Shown: positions 54,520-63,226 of the stretch, one piece after another
Layout: every line of letters starts with the position of its first letter
How positions within the stretch are numbered: the stretch's first letter is position 1
Source of the DNA: Bacteroidetes bacterium B1(2017)
GTDB taxonomy: Bacteria > Bacteroidota > Bacteroidia > UKL13-3
NCBI GenBank assembly: GCA_002256395.1
Contig: NKJG01000001.1
Location: forward strand, 1,054,001-1,118,000
Direction: 5' to 3'
DNA length: 64,000 nt
Notes under the pieces: generated by a model
Database searches by the model: none
Told to the model about the DNA's origin: nothing
Seen by the model: only the letters and a program-made list of their open reading frames with translations
Program-made: the position numbers and the translations under genes

Positions 54520-55092
54520 ATGAATAGTATTAAACAACATTTTAGCGAAGCGCAAGACGTATTAACTCGCTTCCTAGCGGATGATAAAAACTTCGAAAAC
54601 ATTGAAGCTGCTGGACAAATTATGGTTGATTCAATTAAAAATGGTGGCAAAATACTTAGCTGTGGAAATGGCGGAAGTATGTGTGATGCCATGCATTTTG
54701 CCGAAGAACTTACAGGTAAATACAGAAACGACAGACCAGCCATTGGTGCAATTTCTATGAGCGACGTTAGCCATATGGCCTGTGTTGGAAACGACTATGG
54801 CTACGATTTTGTTTTCAGCAGATACCTCGAAGCTGTTGGTCGTCCAGGAGATGTTTTGTTAGGAATCTCTACAAGTGGCAATAGTAAAAACGTTCTGAAC
54901 GCAATGGAAGTTGCCCGCAAAAAAGGTATTAAAATTGTTGGTCTTACCGGAAAAGATGGCGGCAAAATGGCGGGCCAGTGCGATGTCGAAATTCGTGCAC
55001 CCCACAGTAACTACGCCGATAGAGCACAAGAAATTCATATCAAATGCATTCACTCACTTATCGATTATATTGAGCGCAATTTGTTCTCTTAA
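54520..55092 (+). CDS. gmhA: Phosphoheptose isomerase
   Basis: 190 residues, very close to E. coli GmhA by eye. Blocks: [75 protein letters not shown] and [17 protein letters not shown]. It is a SIS-domain enzyme converting sedoheptulose 7-phosphate to D-glycero-D-manno-heptose 7-phosphate, the first step to LPS-core heptose. The Zn-binding His and Glu of the family are present. Probably cotranscribed with dsbD. The other heptose genes are not in the window. Confidence 0.95.
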   Translation: MNSIKQHFSEAQDVLTRFLADDKNFENIEAAGQIMVDSIKNGGKILSCGNGGSMCDAMHFAEELTGKYRNDRPAIGAISMSDVSHMACVGNDYGYDFVFSRYLEAVGRPGDVLLGISTSGNSKNVLNAMEVARKKGIKIVGLTGKDGGKMAGQCDVEIRAPHSNYADRAQEIHIKCIHSLIDYIERNLFS

Positions 55093-55202
55093 AAAATAAT
55101 TTCCTTTCTTCACTCGCCTTACCTATTTTGCAAATTAGTATATCGTTCAGTGTGGCTAAACACAAATGAACAATATCTGAACATTAATCAGTTAAACTAA
55201 AC

Positions 55203-56903
55203 GTGCAAATCCGCTCCATTTTCCGTCGAAAAACTATTGCCAATATTTTGTCCGATCACGAGTTGGCACAAAAAAGTGGTCATCAACTTACACGTACTCT
55301 TGGCTTCAAAGACCTTACCGCAATGGGTATTGCGGCCATTATTGGTGCGGGAATTTTTAGCACCATAGGTAATGCAAGTTTCAACGGCGGACCAGCAGTT
55401 GTAACACTTTTTATTTTTACCGCCATTGCTTGTGGTTTCTCGGCCATGTGTTATGCCGAATTTGCCTCAGTAATTCCAATTAGTGGTAGTGCATACACAT
55501 ACGCCTACGCGGCCTTTGGCGAACTTGTTGCCTGGATTATTGGGTGGGCCCTTATAGTTGAATATGCCATCGGAAATATTGTGGTTGCCATAAGTTGGAG
55601 CGATTATTTTACTGGCCTAATGGCGGGACTTGGCTGGCATATCCCAGAGTATTTTAGCATGGATTACCTTTCTGCTAAACGCGGCTTTGTCGAGGCAAGT
55701 TCTCTCCTTACCTCAAACACTCCTCTTGGGTCAAGCCTACAAGAAGCCTATACTGCTTGGTCTAATGCACCCATTTTATTTGGACAAAAAATAATTTTAG
55801 ACCTTCCTGCTGTTGCAATTGTTTTGGCCATTACAGCGCTAATTTTTAGAGGGGTTAAAGAAACTAAAAACGCATCCAACATAATGGTGGGTATTAAGCT
55901 GCTTGTTGTTATAATGGTAATTATTGTAGGCGCTTTTTATGTGAACCCAGATAATTGGTCGCCGTTTTCTCCAAATGGAATGGAGGGTGTAATGAAAGGC
56001 GTTTCCTCCGTATTCTTTGCTTATATAGGTTTTGATGCCCTTGCCACAACCGCCGAAGAATGTAAAGACCCAAAAAAAGATTTGCCTAAGAGCATGGTGG
56101 CTTCTCTAATTATTTGCACCATACTGTATATTCTAATTGCGCTTGTTCTTACGGGAATGGTAAGTTACAAAGAATTGGGTGTTGGTGATCCACTTGCATT
56201 TGTATTCGAAAAAGTTAATCTCCCTTGGATGCAAGGCATTGTTGCTGTTAGCGCTGTTATTGCTATGGCCAGTGTGTTATTGGTTTTCCAAAATGGTCAA
56301 CCGCGCATTTGGATGAGCATGAGCAGGGATGGTCTTTTGCCCAAAAAATTTAGCGCCATTCACCCTCGCTTTAAAACCCCATGGTTCGCTACAATTATTA
56401 CAGGTATTTTGGTAGCTGTTCCTGCCCTATTTATGAATTTACGCGAAGTAACAGATCTTTCAAGCATCGGAACTCTTTTTGCTTTTGTGCTTGTAAATGC
56501 TGGGGTTATTAAAATGGAAAGCCATAAAAGCGAATACCACACAGGCTTTAGAGTGCCCTACATAAATGGAAAATATTGGGTACCTGCCCTCTTTGTTTTA
56601 ATTATTACCTCTGTTTTTCTATATCGCCAAGACCATTTTATAGAGTTCTTTGCCTTCAATAATTTTTGGCACCAAATTCCTATGCTTTCTTTTGTAGTGC
56701 TTTCTTTTTTTATGGCGCTCTTTAGTTATCTAAGAAACTATTCTCTTATCCCTGTGCTTGGCCTTTGTAGTAATTTTTATTTAATGACAGAGCTAGGCCT
56801 ATCAAACTGGATTGGCTTCAGTGTATGGCTTGTTTTAGGGCTAGTTATCTATTTTTCCTTTGGGGTAAATAACAGTGTTCTATTAAAAAAAGCACATACC
56901 TAG
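55203..56903 (+). CDS. APC-family amino-acid permease
   Basis: 566 residues with about 12 transmembrane helices. The first helix has the family signature LTAMGIAAIIGAGIFSTIG, and ISGSAYTYAYAAFGELVAWI marks helix 3. FFAYIGFDALATTAEECKDP is the CAT-like segment before helix 7, and FQNGQPRIWMSMSRDGLLPK follows. It imports, or exchanges, amino acids across the inner membrane; cationic amino acids are the usual substrate of this subgroup. The GTG at 55203 is the only plausible start before the first helix, giving a basic N-terminus (RSIFRRKTIANILSD). Confidence 0.9.
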   Translation: MQIRSIFRRKTIANILSDHELAQKSGHQLTRTLGFKDLTAMGIAAIIGAGIFSTIGNASFNGGPAVVTLFIFTAIACGFSAMCYAEFASVIPISGSAYTYAYAAFGELVAWIIGWALIVEYAIGNIVVAISWSDYFTGLMAGLGWHIPEYFSMDYLSAKRGFVEASSLLTSNTPLGSSLQEAYTAWSNAPILFGQKIILDLPAVAIVLAITALIFRGVKETKNASNIMVGIKLLVVIMVIIVGAFYVNPDNWSPFSPNGMEGVMKGVSSVFFAYIGFDALATTAEECKDPKKDLPKSMVASLIICTILYILIALVLTGMVSYKELGVGDPLAFVFEKVNLPWMQGIVAVSAVIAMASVLLVFQNGQPRIWMSMSRDGLLPKKFSAIHPRFKTPWFATIITGILVAVPALFMNLREVTDLSSIGTLFAFVLVNAGVIKMESHKSEYHTGFRVPYINGKYWVPALFVLIITSVFLYRQDHFIEFFAFNNFWHQIPMLSFVVLSFFMALFSYLRNYSLIPVLGLCSNFYLMTELGLSNWIGFSVWLVLGLVIYFSFGVNNSVLLKKAHT

Positions 56904-56975
56904 TTCGCTCGCGAAACCGCTAAACGATAAATTTTACCGTTTCAGCAAACAATTTCAAGCTTTCGTCTATTATAC

Positions 56976-57006
56976 ATTGTGTGGTAACATGGCTTGCATA
57001 GCTTTG
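56976..57006 (+). promoter_or_regulatory. Promoter that fixes the TonB receptor start
   Basis: ATTG at 56976-56979, 19 nt, TAGCTTTG at 56999-57006 (perfect TAnnTTTG). The predicted RNA start near 57012 is downstream of the ATG codons at 56977 and 56989, leaving the TTG at 57040 as the likely start. Confidence 0.6.
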
Positions 57007-57039
57007 CCCAAATTTTTGAACCTAATTAATTATTCTCTT

Positions 57040-59430
57040 TTGAAAAACAAGTTATTCCTACCTCTCTTTCTTCTGCTAGCGATTGCTTTTAACAGCCAAG
57101 CACAAAAAAGAAACCCGACCATTAGCGGAAACATCACCGATTCCAAAAATGGAGAGGAGCTCATTGGGGCCACCATTTCTGTTCCAGCTCTTAAAATTGG
57201 AACTACAACAAACGCATATGGCTTCTATTCACTCGCCCTGCCTCCAGGTAACCACGAAGTTGAGTTTACCTACGTGGGGTATCTTACACAAAAGAAAACC
57301 ATCAACCTTCAGGCAGATACGCATATCGACCTTGAGCTTACTGAGTCTAAAAAGGAATTGAACGAAATTGTAATTAAAACCGATAAAGTTACCACCGACA
57401 ATGTAACCTCAAACAAAATGAGTGTTATTAAAATTGATGTGAAACAGGTAAAACAAATCCCCATTCTAATGGGTGAAGTGGATATTATAAAAGCTATTCA
57501 ACTACTTCCAGGCGTTCAATCTGCTGGCGATGGTAGCACAAATTTTATTGTTCGTGGCGGTAATATAGATCACAACCTTGTTCTTCTTGATGAGGCTGTT
57601 GTTTACAATCCTTCACATGTGCTTGGTTTCTTCTCAACCTTTAACGGCGATGCCGTGAAAGATTTTGAATTATATAAAGGCGGAATACCTGCTCAATATG
57701 GCGGCCGTTTAGCAAGTGTTTTAGATGTGCACATGAAAGATGGTAACACAAAAAAACTAGGTGTTACCGGCGGTATAGGCGTGCTTTCTTCTAGATTAAC
57801 CGTTGAAGCACCAATTATTAAAAACAAGTCTTCGTTTTTAATATCAGGACGTAGAAGTTATTTTGATGTGTTTTTCCCTCTTTCTTCTCAGCTTAAGGAT
57901 GTTACAGCCTATTTCGGCGATTTAAACATTAAACTAAACTATGAAATAAGTGATAAAGACAAGCTTTTTCTATCTGGATATTTCGGAAAAGACGCCCTTG
58001 GTTTCGGAAGTTTTGCCGGCTTTGGTTGGGGAAACAATACGGGTACGCTAAGATGGAATCACGTATTTAATAGCCGTCTTTTTGTAAATACCAGCTTAGT
58101 ATATAGCCGCTACAATTATAATTTTGATATTAACCTTAGCGAAAACCTAAACTTCACCCGCTCAAATTATATTGATGATTTGAACCTAAAAGTGGATGGT
58201 AACTATTTTGCAAATGCAAATAGCAATTTCAAATTTGGTGTGAAACTTAATAACTATGTTTTCCTTCCTGGTAAAATTGATAAAATAAAAGAGGCCTCCA
58301 TTATTGAGCCGCAATCATTACCAAAGAAAAAGGCCATCGAACAAGATATTTACGCCTCACATAGCTTTAAATTTGGTGCTCGCTTTAGTGCTGAGTATGG
58401 CGCCCGTCTTTCTATCTTTTCTAATATTGGCGATGGTAGAAGTATTAATTATGTGAATGGTACACCAACATTTGTAGAAAATGGCTTCATAAAAGAAAGC
58501 GCCAAAGACTCTAAAAACCCATATACATACTACAGTAGCGGTGAAATTTATAAAACTAATTATGGGTTCGAACCAAGGCTTAATTTAACCTATTTGCTAA
58601 ACTCAAGCAGCTCACTTAAGGCTTCCTATAATCGCATGTTTCAATATATGCACCTAATTCAAAACATTACCGCATCTACTGGTCAAGAGTTTTGGACACC
58701 TACAGATAATTATATAAAACCCCAAATGTCGGATCAAATTGCCATTGGGTATTTTAGAAATTTTATGGACAATAAAATTGAGTTTTCTGTAGAGGGTTAT
58801 TACAAAAAACTCAAAAACACCGTAGAACTAAGAGAAGGCGCCGATATTCAATTTAACGAGGCTATTGAGGCGCAAGTTGTTGCTGGCCAAGGAAGAGCTT
58901 ATGGACTAGAGTTTTTTGCTAGAAAGCAAACAGGAAAAACCACCGGTTGGATTGGATATACCCTGGCAAAAAGTGAACGCCAAGCCGATAATATTAATAA
59001 AGGAAATTGGTACTCTTTCCGCTTCGATAGAACTAATTATTTAACCATCGTTCTGAACCAACAGCTAAATGATAGGCTCAGCATTTCGGGTAACTTTATT
59101 TATGCAACTGGTGAGGCTTTCTCTCAAGCAAGCCAAAGGTATTCGGTGTTTGGTTCAACTCAACAATCCGTTTCCATTTATTACGGTGAAAGAAACGGCT
59201 CTCGCTTCCCTGCCTACCATCGCGCAGATGTTTCTTTAACCATTGGTCGCAAAAAACGCCCAGGAAGAGTTTATAAAAACGAAAGTGATGTGGTTATCGC
59301 TGTCTACAATGTATATGGTCGCAAAAACGCCTATACACTTAGTTACGACACACTAAATAATGTTCCAGTTATATACAAATGGTATCTATTCACCTTTGTT
59401 CCATCTATTACTTACAATTTCAAATTCTAA
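57040..59430 (+). CDS. TonB-dependent receptor with CarboxypepD_reg-like N-terminal domain
   Basis: 796 residues from a TTG at 57040 (LKNKLFLPLFLLLAIAFNSQ, a clean signal peptide). ATG codons at 56977 and 56989 are in frame but precede the predicted transcription start. The N-terminal regulatory domain (about 30-105) has ISGNITDSKNGEELIGATIS and ATISVPALKIGTTTNAYGFY. A plug domain (about 140-260) has LLPGVQSAGDGSTNFIVRGG, and a C-terminal beta-barrel follows. It imports a large ligand across the outer membrane with TonB energy. No SusD gene follows; the next gene is a DUF4249 lipoprotein, a known alternative partner arrangement. Confidence 0.9.
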   Translation: MKNKLFLPLFLLLAIAFNSQAQKRNPTISGNITDSKNGEELIGATISVPALKIGTTTNAYGFYSLALPPGNHEVEFTYVGYLTQKKTINLQADTHIDLELTESKKELNEIVIKTDKVTTDNVTSNKMSVIKIDVKQVKQIPILMGEVDIIKAIQLLPGVQSAGDGSTNFIVRGGNIDHNLVLLDEAVVYNPSHVLGFFSTFNGDAVKDFELYKGGIPAQYGGRLASVLDVHMKDGNTKKLGVTGGIGVLSSRLTVEAPIIKNKSSFLISGRRSYFDVFFPLSSQLKDVTAYFGDLNIKLNYEISDKDKLFLSGYFGKDALGFGSFAGFGWGNNTGTLRWNHVFNSRLFVNTSLVYSRYNYNFDINLSENLNFTRSNYIDDLNLKVDGNYFANANSNFKFGVKLNNYVFLPGKIDKIKEASIIEPQSLPKKKAIEQDIYASHSFKFGARFSAEYGARLSIFSNIGDGRSINYVNGTPTFVENGFIKESAKDSKNPYTYYSSGEIYKTNYGFEPRLNLTYLLNSSSSLKASYNRMFQYMHLIQNITASTGQEFWTPTDNYIKPQMSDQIAIGYFRNFMDNKIEFSVEGYYKKLKNTVELREGADIQFNEAIEAQVVAGQGRAYGLEFFARKQTGKTTGWIGYTLAKSERQADNINKGNWYSFRFDRTNYLTIVLNQQLNDRLSISGNFIYATGEAFSQASQRYSVFGSTQQSVSIYYGERNGSRFPAYHRADVSLTIGRKKRPGRVYKNESDVVIAVYNVYGRKNAYTLSYDTLNNVPVIYKWYLFTFVPSITYNFKF

Positions 59431-59445
59431 TTACCCCAATATAAT

Positions 59446-60249
59446 ATGAAAAAAATCGCATATAGCTTTTTAGCAACCATACTGCTCCTTGGGGCTTGCA
59501 AAGAACAAATAGATATAGAAACCAAAGACGCTAATCCTCTTTTGGTGGTCGAAGGTGAGGTTACGACAGAGGTGGATAGTTCCTATGTTAAATTATCCCT
59601 GAGCACAAACTATTTCGCCTCCCTAGAAATCCCTATCGTTAAAACCGCAACAGTAACTGTTAATGGGGTTCCTTTTAATTTTGTTCCTTCCCAAAACGTT
59701 TATCGACCAGCTAGCGGTTATGTTGGTAAAACAGATTCTGTATACAACCTATTAGTTAGCTACGACAATAAAACATATACGGCTAGAACTACACTCGAAA
59801 GAATGTTTAGAGTAGATAGTTTTTTCCAAACATGGAAAGAAGCTGAAGGCTTTCTCCCAGCAGGATACTCTATTAGCTACGCGGGTTTCGACAGTAGACC
59901 ACAAACTAAATATACCTATTTCATAAACGGTTATTTTGATACAATTGCACAACGAGATAGCTTCGATAACAACAAAGTTTTATTTGATAATAGCCAAACC
60001 CCAGTTAACAAACCATACGTGTTCGAAATCCCTTTTGCTAGGTTTAATTCGGGCGACGAATACATTGCTATTTTCCGTTCTGTAGACAAAAACATGAACG
60101 ACTTTATTTTTGCATATGGCAATCAAAACCCAAATATCCCTGGCCCTTTTCAAACTCCTCCTGCTAATCTACCAACAAATATTACTGGTGGCGGACTAGG
60201 TTATTTTACTGGCTACGACGTAGTCCGATGGCGATATAAAGTTAAATAA
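59446..60249 (+). CDS. DUF4249 lipoprotein, partner of the TonB receptor
   Basis: 267 residues. The lipoprotein signal ends in LLLGAC (Cys18). The mature part has the DUF4249 pattern, PLLVVEGEVTTEVDSSYVKL near the start and a C-terminal region ending in TGYDVVRWRYKVK. It begins 15 nt after the receptor gene. In Bacteroidota such proteins follow carboxypeptidase-regulatory-domain receptors and probably sit in the outer membrane as an accessory lipoprotein; the ligand is unknown. Confidence 0.85.
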   Translation: MKKIAYSFLATILLLGACKEQIDIETKDANPLLVVEGEVTTEVDSSYVKLSLSTNYFASLEIPIVKTATVTVNGVPFNFVPSQNVYRPASGYVGKTDSVYNLLVSYDNKTYTARTTLERMFRVDSFFQTWKEAEGFLPAGYSISYAGFDSRPQTKYTYFINGYFDTIAQRDSFDNNKVLFDNSQTPVNKPYVFEIPFARFNSGDEYIAIFRSVDKNMNDFIFAYGNQNPNIPGPFQTPPANLPTNITGGGLGYFTGYDVVRWRYKVK

Positions 60250-60307
60250 TCGACATGCTTTAAGGCTTTTTTTAGAATATTAGCACCCATTTAACGTTTC
60301 ATTCTTT

Positions 60308-60315
60308 TAGCTTTG
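60308..60315 (+). promoter_or_regulatory. -7 box directly before the 60320 gene
   Basis: TAGCTTTG at 60308-60315, perfect TAnnTTTG, ending only 4 nt before the ATG at 60320. The transcript would be leaderless or would start at the second ATG (60326). No clear -33 box. Confidence 0.5.
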
Positions 60316-60319
60316 TACT

Positions 60320-60994
60320 ATGAGAATGAAACGTTTGTTTTTTATGGCCTTTGCCCTTTCGTCGCTGCTAGCAAGTGCACAAGTAGATAGCACAGATTAC
60401 AACGATGACGACATCTCTATGGAGTGGCTAAAACCTTCCGATGATGAAAAATCTCGTTTGGGCATTATCATGGGTACGCAAATTTGTACCCTAACAGGAA
60501 CGGCTTTGCCCGATAATAAACCAATGTTTGGTTTGCTTGGCGGGGGTTATGGCCGAATAAATTTTAGAGGGGGGTGGTCTATTCAACAAGAACTTCAAGT
60601 CTCGTTTAGAGGAAGCAATTTTAAGGCAAACCCGGGTGATGTGGGTTCCTTCCGATTCTTATATTTAGATGTGCCTCTGCTTGTTTTTAAACAACTCGGA
60701 AATAAAAGCAAACATAAAATTGGTGTAGGTGCCCAGTATTCTAACCTTATAAATGGCCTTATGTATTTGGATAAAAAATCATATCCAACAGCCCAAGCCC
60801 CTAAACTAGATAAAAACGATTGGGCTGCTGTTCTTGCCTATCAATATCAATTTGAATATTTTGCCCTCCAATGTGCCGTAAAATCTGGTTTTAGAAATCT
60901 AAATTTGGGCTACGCCTGGCCCGATTTAGGAAAACCTTTAAATAATAACGGAACTCTCAATAACTTCGCGGTCGAACTAAATATAATTTTTTAG
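60320..60994 (+). CDS. Putative outer-membrane beta-barrel protein (PorT-like)
   Basis: 224 residues, with a signal peptide (LSSLLASAQ) and ATG at 60320 or 60326. The mature chain has an acidic start (DSTDYNDDDIS), then barrel-like strands such as GLLGGGYGRINFRGGWSIQQ and QELQVSFRG, ending FAVELNIIF with a terminal Phe as in many outer-membrane proteins. Similar small barrels are annotated PorT-like in Bacteroidota. It is separated from pyrF by only 1 nt, so the two are translated from one transcript. Confidence 0.65.
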   Translation: MRMKRLFFMAFALSSLLASAQVDSTDYNDDDISMEWLKPSDDEKSRLGIIMGTQICTLTGTALPDNKPMFGLLGGGYGRINFRGGWSIQQELQVSFRGSNFKANPGDVGSFRFLYLDVPLLVFKQLGNKSKHKIGVGAQYSNLINGLMYLDKKSYPTAQAPKLDKNDWAAVLAYQYQFEYFALQCAVKSGFRNLNLGYAWPDLGKPLNNNGTLNNFAVELNIIF

Positions 60995-60995
60995 A

Positions 60996-61799
60996 ATGTA
61001 TACCCGTGAAAAGCTAATTGCCCAAATACGCCAAAAGAAGTCTTTCTTATGCGTTGGACTTGATACAGACAGCACAAAAATTCCTAAACACCTTCTTTCA
61101 GAGCCCGATCCAATTTTTGCCTTCAATAAAGCCATTATCGACGCAACTAAAGACTATTGTGTGTCGTATAAAATTAATACCGCCTTCTTCGAAGCGGATG
61201 GCGCAAAAGGTTGGGAAAGTATGCAACGCACCTTTGATTATCTTCCCAAAGATTGTTTCTCTATTGCCGATGCTAAAAGAGGTGATATTGGTAATACAAG
61301 CAATCAATACGCAAAAGCTTTTTTTCAAACCTTAAATGCCAACTCAGTAACTCTGGCGCCCTATATGGGCAACGATTCTATTGCGCCTTTTTTTGAATAT
61401 CCGGGTAAATGGGGTATCGTTTTAGCCCTTACATCCAACCCTGGTAGTGCCGATTACGAGCAACAAAAAATTGGAAACGAATTCCTCTTCGAAAAGGTAA
61501 TTTCAAATACATGCAAAATCGGTGCAGAGGAAAATTTAATGTTCGTTGTAGGCGCCACGAAACCTCAAGAATTTACCATCATTCGTAAACACGCTCCTAA
61601 CCACTTTCTGCTCGTTCCTGGAGTAGGTGCACAAGGTGGAAGCTTAGAGGAGGTTGTTAAATATGGTAAAAACAAAGACATTGGCTTGCTAATTAACGCT
61701 TCAAGAAGTATTATTTATGCCTCTTCGGGTACTAATTTTGCGGAAGCCGCTGCAAAAGAAGCTCAAACGCTGCAAGCCCAAATGGCCAACTTAATTTAA
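60996..61799 (+). CDS. pyrF: Orotidine 5'-phosphate decarboxylase (type 2)
   Basis: 267 residues, the longer type 2 form. Key blocks: FLCVGLDTDSTKIPKHL, VSYKINTAFFEADGAKGWE, and FSIADAKRGDIGNTSNQYA with the catalytic Lys and Asp residues, then VPGVGAQGG. It decarboxylates OMP to UMP, the last step of pyrimidine synthesis. The start ATG lies 1 nt after the barrel gene stop, and the Dcu transporter follows after 4 nt. Confidence 0.95.
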   Translation: MYTREKLIAQIRQKKSFLCVGLDTDSTKIPKHLLSEPDPIFAFNKAIIDATKDYCVSYKINTAFFEADGAKGWESMQRTFDYLPKDCFSIADAKRGDIGNTSNQYAKAFFQTLNANSVTLAPYMGNDSIAPFFEYPGKWGIVLALTSNPGSADYEQQKIGNEFLFEKVISNTCKIGAEENLMFVVGATKPQEFTIIRKHAPNHFLLVPGVGAQGGSLEEVVKYGKNKDIGLLINASRSIIYASSGTNFAEAAAKEAQTLQAQMANLI

Positions 61800-61803
61800 A
61801 GCC

Positions 61804-63111
61804 ATGTTTTGGGTTCAATTATCGGTTCTTCTTACCCTTATTTTGTTTGGTTCGCAAATGAAGGGAGTTGGACTTGGATTGATGGGCGCTTTAGGTACGC
61901 TTATTTTCGTTTATGGTTTTAATTTACCTATCGGAAAAGCCCCCATCGATGTAATGCTAATAATCTTGTGTGTGGTTACTGCTACCTCATCCCTTCAAGC
62001 AAGTGGCGGTATGGATTACCTAATTAGTATTGCCGAAAACATTATTCGTAAAAACCCAAAACACATAACGTTTGTTGGGCCTTTTGTAACGTTTGTTTTT
62101 ACCCTTTTGGCTGGTACCGCACATATTAGCTATTCCTTATTACCTATCATTTCTGAGGTTTCTCTCAAAAAACGTGTTCGCCCAGAACGGCCATTAAGTA
62201 TTTCGGTTGTTGCGGCTCATTTTGGCATTACTGCTAGCCCCATTAGCGCTGCTAGCGTGGGTATGCTTGGTGAGCTAAATACTATTCAAGGAAATACCCT
62301 TGGTTTAATTGACGTCCTGTCGGTGGTGTTTCCAGCAACTTTAATTGGTTTGTTTTTTGGTGCGCTTGTGGCCAATAATTTGGGTAAAGAGCTTGATAAA
62401 GACCCTATCTTTCTTGAAAAACTAAAAGACCCTGTTTTTTCAAACTCCCTAAAAGAATTACATGAAAATTCTAGCAAACACTCTTTTTCAAAAACCTCTA
62501 AATACTCGGTATGGGTGTTTCTTTTGGGTGTCGTTCTTATTGTCCTCTTCGGCGTTTTTCCATCCATTAAAAAAACAAGTATGGCCGAATCTATAGAGCT
62601 TATTATGCTTTGTGTTGCTTTAGTAAATGTGTTTATTGCTAAAGTAAATCCTGTACAAATTTCTCAGGGAAGTATTTTTAAAACGGGCTCTCAAGCTGTC
62701 CTTTGTATATTTGGCGTAGTTTGGATGAGCGATACCTTCGTTTCTGCCAACCAAACATTCTTAACCGAAAGTCTTCATGTAGCCATTGCAAATTATCCTT
62801 GGCTCTTCTCTTTTGCTATATTTTTTGCCGCAACCCTGCTATTTAGTCAAGCTGCAACAGTTAAAGCTATCATGCCTCTTGGCATTAAATTAGGTATTTT
62901 ACCTGCCTCCTTAATATCTATGTACCCTGCCGTAAATGCCGATTTTGTAATCCCTAGCTACCCAACTCTGGTGGCCGCAATAAATTTTGATAAAACCGGA
63001 ACCACTAAGATTGGCAAGTATTTGTTAAACCATAGTTTTATGCTTCCTGGGCTTGTGACAACTATAGTGACCATTTTAAGCGCTTTCTTGTTGTCAAGTA
63101 TCATCTTGTAG
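61804..63111 (+). CDS. Anaerobic C4-dicarboxylate transporter (DcuA/DcuB family)
   Basis: 435 residues with about 10-12 transmembrane helices. Family blocks: LQASGGMDYLISIAENIIRK, FVTFVFTLLAGTAHISYSLL, VRPERPLSISVVAAHFGITA followed by SPISAASVGML, and YPAVNADFVIPSYPTLVAAI. Dcu proteins exchange fumarate, succinate, malate or aspartate across the inner membrane. It is coupled to pyrF by a 4-nt gap, which is unusual; aspartate uptake would feed pyrimidine synthesis, but that is only inference. A strong bidirectional terminator follows. Confidence 0.9.
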   Translation: MFWVQLSVLLTLILFGSQMKGVGLGLMGALGTLIFVYGFNLPIGKAPIDVMLIILCVVTATSSLQASGGMDYLISIAENIIRKNPKHITFVGPFVTFVFTLLAGTAHISYSLLPIISEVSLKKRVRPERPLSISVVAAHFGITASPISAASVGMLGELNTIQGNTLGLIDVLSVVFPATLIGLFFGALVANNLGKELDKDPIFLEKLKDPVFSNSLKELHENSSKHSFSKTSKYSVWVFLLGVVLIVLFGVFPSIKKTSMAESIELIMLCVALVNVFIAKVNPVQISQGSIFKTGSQAVLCIFGVVWMSDTFVSANQTFLTESLHVAIANYPWLFSFAIFFAATLLFSQAATVKAIMPLGIKLGILPASLISMYPAVNADFVIPSYPTLVAAINFDKTGTTKIGKYLLNHSFMLPGLVTTIVTILSAFLLSSIIL

Positions 63112-63179
63112 GTTTTAAGCTAAATCGTGGCTTAAATCGCCTATATTTCTTTTTTGGCGGAACTTTTTTCTAACAAAAA

Positions 63180-63213
63180 GGGCCCAGCTTTGCTGGGCCC
63201 CGAAATTTTTTTT
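63180..63213. terminator. Bidirectional terminator
   Basis: GGGCCCAGC (63180-63188), loop TTT, GCTGGGCCC (63192-63200), with a T run to 63213 on the plus strand and CCCTTTTTG on the minus strand. It serves both the Dcu gene and the convergent deoxyhypusine-synthase-like gene. Confidence 0.9.
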
Positions 63214-63226
63214 CTATAAGTTGGGC

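Noticed and set aside
58565-58574. GGTTCGAACC, resembling a tRNA T-arm (also at 9132-9141)
   Set aside because: Both lie within coding sequence with no acceptor stem, anticodon arm or D-arm around them. They belong with the over-represented GGTTCRAA words.
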